Shown piece by piece: positions 35,187-38,298 of a DNA stretch of 38,298 nucleotides. The stretch's first letter is position 1. Each line of letters starts with the position of its first letter. Made by a program: the position numbers and the translations under genes. Source of the stretch: Bacteroidota bacterium (lineage in GTDB: Bacteria; Bacteroidota; Bacteroidia; Flavobacteriales_D; Crocinitomicaceae); assembly GCA_024280155.1 (NCBI GenBank), contig JAJRQQ010000022.1:1-38298 (forward strand). The letters are read 5' to 3'. Under the pieces are notes generated by a model, which worked only from the letters and a program-made list of their open reading frames with translations, did not search any database and was not told the DNA's origin.

Positions 35187-36224
35187 TTACAGCTTCTCCT
35201 TCCCTAACCAACGTAAAACATTGTCATACCAAATTTCATCTGATTCTTTTTGAGAAATAATATTCTCTTGAACAGCAAAATCAATTACTCGTCCTGGGTA
35301 AGAATTAGCAACCCCTTCCATTTCTCCCAAAGGATATGGATCGTCTAATCCTGCAACAATTTGAGAAGTTCCAACGCGTATTTTTAGTAATTGTAATGTA
35401 TAGGAATCGTGCACTAATGTATCAAAAAAGATATTTTTATGACCTAAAGAACATCTAGGGTCATTCACATCACAAAACAAATCCGGTCGACCATCATATC
35501 CTTGTAATCTTCTTCCGTAGTTCGCTTGTCCTAACATACAACCATGTGCAAAGCAAGTTCGGATATTTGGAAAACGATTTGCATAGTCTTTTAGCGCGTA
35601 TAAATGAAGTGTATCTGCTGTTTGTGCCATCATCCAAACCAAATGAAAACGCCAATATGCATCTTTCAATTTTACCATTTTCTGTGCATCATAAGGATGA
35701 AGTTCTATCGCTAAGCCATATTTATCTGCCAATTCAAAGATGGGTAAAGTAGAATCATCAACAACAGAGAGCCATTCACCTTCTTTATTCAAAAAATGTG
35801 TCGGCAAACACAGTAAATTCATTCCTAAATTCACACAACGTTCTATCTCATTTAAAGCATCATCGATATAAAGTGGTTGTACTACAAATCCTGTAGTAAA
35901 AATATCAGGTCTTCGTTCTTGAACACTGTGATTAAAATCATTTTGCCAACGAATTGTATCAAATGTATCAGATTTCTCCCAACCATTGCAATACAATTGA
36001 GAAAGGTTTAACATTACTCCATGATCAATGTTGTGCTTCTCCATCCACTCAATCTTCTCATTAAAGAAAAAACTATCATCAGTTATCGGTCGTGACAAAT
36101 TATCTTGATACATGAATTTTTTATCGTCTCCAATCCAAAATAATTTTTTATCCTTCATAAATTGTGGAATTTCCTTCGGTTCAGGAAGAATATGCCCATG
36201 TCCATTTATTTTAATTTTACCCAT
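35187..36224 (-). CDS. Amidohydrolase family 2 (ACMSD-like) protein
   Basis: 345 aa from ATG 36224 (MGKIKINGHGH); an ATG at 36233 would add three residues. It is a TIM-barrel metal-dependent hydrolase with His9 and His11 (HGH) at the end of strand 1, a central ELHPYDA, HGCMLGQA and a late Asp in GLDDPYPLGE. The layout fits the aminocarboxymuconate-semialdehyde decarboxylase branch, which decarboxylates ACMS in the kynurenine pathway. A different amidohydrolase substrate is possible. Its gene heads the leftward series ending in hisS-hutH. Confidence 0.78.
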   Translation of the reverse strand: MGKIKINGHGHILPEPKEIPQFMKDKKLFWIGDDKKFMYQDNLSRPITDDSFFFNEKIEWMEKHNIDHGVMLNLSQLYCNGWEKSDTFDTIRWQNDFNHSVQERRPDIFTTGFVVQPLYIDDALNEIERCVNLGMNLLCLPTHFLNKEGEWLSVVDDSTLPIFELADKYGLAIELHPYDAQKMVKLKDAYWRFHLVWMMAQTADTLHLYALKDYANRFPNIRTCFAHGCMLGQANYGRRLQGYDGRPDLFCDVNDPRCSLGHKNIFFDTLVHDSYTLQLLKIRVGTSQIVAGLDDPYPLGEMEGVANSYPGRVIDFAVQENIISQKESDEIWYDNVLRWLGKEKL

Positions 36225-36283
36225 TGGAAACATTTTATTGTTTAAAAGAATAAAGATAATAATCTTTCAATTCTTAAGCACAT

Positions 36284-36313
36284 AAAAAGGGCATCGTTTC
36301 CGACCCCCCCTTT
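36284..36313 (-). terminator. Rho-independent terminator of the surface-protein gene
   Basis: On the minus strand, AAAGGG, an internal loop and TCG pair with CGA and CCCTTT around a GAAA tetraloop, followed by TTTT. It begins 20 bases after the stop of the gene at 36333. Confidence 0.7.
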
Positions 36314-36332
36314 CCTAACTTATGACCTTTTA

Positions 36333-38298
36333 TTAATTTTTAAATATTTGTGTTCTGTACACGGAAGATGAACCATGAACTTCTATTGAGTATACACCAC
36401 TCGAATAATCATTCATGTCAATTTGAATTGATGTTTGATTTCCAACCACCAACTCATTGATTAGTCTTCCTGCTGCATCGTAAATTCTTACGAACTCAAT
36501 TTGCGTTTCTTCTGCATTGATATTTAATGTTCCAAAAGTTGGATTTGGATACACAGAGATGTTCTCCATTCCTGTTTCATCTATACCTACACAACCATCT
36601 ACAACAATATCAGAAGTTGTATTATTCGAACAACCATTTGCATCTGTTATCGAATAAGTCAATGTATATGCTCCAATCCCAATCACAGGGTCAAATTGAC
36701 CTCCTGTAACACTTGACCCTGAGTAAGTACCACCTGTTGGAGCTCCTCCAGTTAATGTAATTGGAGAATTATAAGAACAAACGGTATCCAATGCCGCAAA
36801 AGAAACATTTGGCAATGCATTTACCGTTACTGTTGTTGGCAACGATGTTGATGAACATCCATTTGCATCAGTGTATGTAACAGTGTATGGTCCTGACGAA
36901 TTCACAGTTATAGTTTGTGTTGTTTCATTTGTTGACCAATCATTGCCTGAAGACGAAGATGAAGTTAAATCTACAGAACCTCCTTCACAGAATGTCAACA
37001 CCCCAGATGCTGTTATTGTCGGCGTAGGTGGATTTGGATTCACAACAACTTGCACTCCTGATGTCGTTGCTGAACAACCATTCATATCTGTATAAGTTAC
37101 AGTATATATTCCTGCGTTCATCACTGAAACACTACTTGTTGTAGCACCATTTGACCAGACATTTCCTGTAGGTTCTGAAGATACTAACACCACTGAATCA
37201 CCTGAACAAATTGACGTAGAACCACTTGTTGAAACAATAGGCGCTTGTGGTAAAGCATTTACTGTAACAACTACTTGGTCTGTATTTGTACAACCATTTG
37301 CATCTGTTCCTGTTACGGTATAAGTTGTCGTTGCTGTTGGTGTGAATGGTGTTCCATCAGTAACTCCATTGTTCCAAGCGTAAGAAGTCGCACCTGAACC
37401 TGTCAATGTAACTTGTGTTCCTGCACAAACTGTTTGATCAACTCCAGCACTTACCGTAGGTAAAGTGTTTACTGTTACAATTACTTGGTCTGTATTTGTA
37501 CAACCATTCGCATCTGTTCCTGTTACGGTATAAGTAGTCGTTGCTGTTGGTATGAATGGTGTTGCATCTGTTACTCCATTATCCCATGCGTAAGAAGTCG
37601 CACCTGAACCTGTCAATGTAACTTGTGTTCCAGCACAAACTGTTTGGTCAACTCCGGCACTTACCGTAGGTAAAGCGTTTACTGTAACAATTACTTGATC
37701 TGTATTTGTACAACCATTCGCATCTGTTCCTGTTACTGTATAAGTTGTCGTTGTTGTAGGAGTAAATGGCGTTCCATTCGTTACTCCATTATCCCAAGCA
37801 TAAGAAGTTGCACCTGAACCTGTCAATGTTACTTGTGTTCCAGCACAAACTGTTTGGTCAACTCCGGCACTTACCGTTGGTAAAGCATTTACTGTTACAA
37901 TTGCTTGGTCTGTATCTGTACAACCATTCGCATCTGTTCCTGTTACGGTATAAGTTGTAGTTGCTGTTGGCGTGAATGGTGTTCCATCTGTAACTCCATT
38001 ATCCCAAGCATAAGAAGTTGCACCTGAACCTGTCAATGTTACTTGTGTTCCAGCACAAACTGTTTGATCAACTCCAGCACTTACCGTAGGTAAAGCATTT
38101 ACTGTAACAATTACTTGGTCTGTATTTGTACAACCGTTCGCATCTGTTCCTGTTACGGTATAAGTTGTCGTTGTTGTAGGAGTAAATGGCGTTCCATTCG
38201 TTACTCCATTATCCCAAGCATAAGAAGTCGCACCTGAACCTGTCAATGTTACTTGTGTTCCAGCGCATACTGTTTGGTCAACTCCTGCACTTACCGTA
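36333..38298 (-). CDS. Large repetitive T9SS type A surface protein, C-terminal part
   Basis: The frame is open to the right edge, so the start is missing; about 655 residues are visible. From the edge come tandem 70-aa Ig-like units, each with Cys at unit positions 11 and 56 (VCAGTQVTL ... DANGCTNTD), then about three diverged Ig-like units (TYTDMNGCSATTS; TYTDANGCSSTS; SITDANGCSNNT). The last ~75 residues (VYPNPTFGTLNIN ... IYDAAGRLI ... YSSGVYSIEV) are a type A T9SS sorting domain. From family knowledge it is exported by the type IX system and attached to the surface; an adhesin role is an inference. Confidence 0.9.
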   Translation of the reverse strand, partial: TVSAGVDQTVCAGTQVTLTGSGATSYAWDNGVTNGTPFTPTTTTTYTVTGTDANGCTNTDQVIVTVNALPTVSAGVDQTVCAGTQVTLTGSGATSYAWDNGVTDGTPFTPTATTTYTVTGTDANGCTDTDQAIVTVNALPTVSAGVDQTVCAGTQVTLTGSGATSYAWDNGVTNGTPFTPTTTTTYTVTGTDANGCTNTDQVIVTVNALPTVSAGVDQTVCAGTQVTLTGSGATSYAWDNGVTDATPFIPTATTTYTVTGTDANGCTNTDQVIVTVNTLPTVSAGVDQTVCAGTQVTLTGSGATSYAWNNGVTDGTPFTPTATTTYTVTGTDANGCTNTDQVVVTVNALPQAPIVSTSGSTSICSGDSVVLVSSEPTGNVWSNGATTSSVSVMNAGIYTVTYTDMNGCSATTSGVQVVVNPNPPTPTITASGVLTFCEGGSVDLTSSSSSGNDWSTNETTQTITVNSSGPYTVTYTDANGCSSTSLPTTVTVNALPNVSFAALDTVCSYNSPITLTGGAPTGGTYSGSSVTGGQFDPVIGIGAYTLTYSITDANGCSNNTTSDIVVDGCVGIDETGMENISVYPNPTFGTLNINAEETQIEFVRIYDAAGRLINELVVGNQTSIQIDMNDYSSGVYSIEVHGSSSVYRTQIFKN
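37241..38290 (-). repeat. 210-bp (70-aa) tandem repeat array in the surface-protein gene
   Basis: Five in-phase units of exactly 210 bp begin at 37241, 37451, 37661, 37871 and 38081, and the array continues past the right edge. Units are highly similar in nucleotide as well as protein sequence, which points to recent expansion or gene conversion. Units starting 38081 and 37661 share one version of the central block (NGTPFTPTTTTT) and the others share another (DGTPF/DATPF with TATTT). Confidence 0.95.

Noticed and set aside
38244-38246. ATG that could be taken as the start of the repetitive surface protein
   Set aside because: It lies in mid-repeat; the frame continues through TVSAGVDQTVCAGTQVTL to the window edge and no signal peptide follows it.
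37241-38290. Regular repeats resembling a CRISPR array
   Set aside because: The 210-bp units are contiguous, in frame and translated; there are no spacers.

Overview
The window is AT-rich, densely coding DNA from a member of the Bacteroidota, most likely Flavobacteriales (the Crocinitomicaceae/Fluviicola type is a guess). The evidence is type IX secretion (T9SS) cargo proteins with type A and type B C-terminal sorting domains, TAnnTTTG-type promoter boxes, a lack of Shine-Dalgarno starts, a four-cysteine DnaJ, and typical Bacteroidota families (DUF2141, paired M16 peptidases, ArsM/ArsS). I saw no tRNA, rRNA, CRISPR array, phage gene or intact transposase.

Layout: (1) 1-4.6 kb: the start of a leftward secreted protein cut by the window edge, then a rightward operon of a nitronate monooxygenase-like flavoprotein and an active/inactive pair of M16 zinc peptidases, followed by a 790-bp non-coding block that looks like a non-autonomous mobile element. 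(2) 4.6-11.1 kb: a 1094-aa T9SS type B cargo protein, a family 9 glycosyltransferase, a GNAT acetyltransferase and a secreted VWFD-domain protein with a Pro/Lys-rich tail. (3) 11.3-19.5 kb: a TetR-family regulator and a long tightly spaced efflux operon (small 4-TM protein, TolC-like channel, membrane-fusion protein, RND pump, DUF2141 protein, NqrB/RnfD-like membrane protein, cupin). Matching palindromic operators lie in front of the regulator and of the operon. (4) 19.5-26 kb: a small outer-membrane-like protein, a glycerophosphodiesterase-like lipoprotein, a small secreted protein, RNase HII, a Nudix hydrolase, a Ppx/GppA phosphatase and a two-gene ABC exporter. (5) 25.7-26.07 kb: an inverted second copy of the dispersed repeat found at 3.9 kb. 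(6) 26-36.2 kb: an SDR oxidoreductase, then a leftward series: arsenosugar-type ArsM and ArsS, a CPBP protease, DnaJ, GrpE, a small membrane protein, histidine ammonia-lyase overlapping histidyl-tRNA synthetase, and an ACMSD-like amidohydrolase. (7) 36.3 kb to the right edge: the C-terminal part of a large repetitive T9SS type A surface protein with exact 210-bp tandem repeats running off the window.

Most interesting points: the RND operon that carries an NqrB/RnfD-like membrane protein, DUF2141 and cupin under one apparent TetR regulon; the inverted-repeat-bounded insertion at 3844-4522 flanked by a 19-bp direct repeat; the dispersed repeat whose terminal hairpin keeps its pairing while its sequence changes; and the alternating two-unit pattern in the 210-bp surface-protein repeats.
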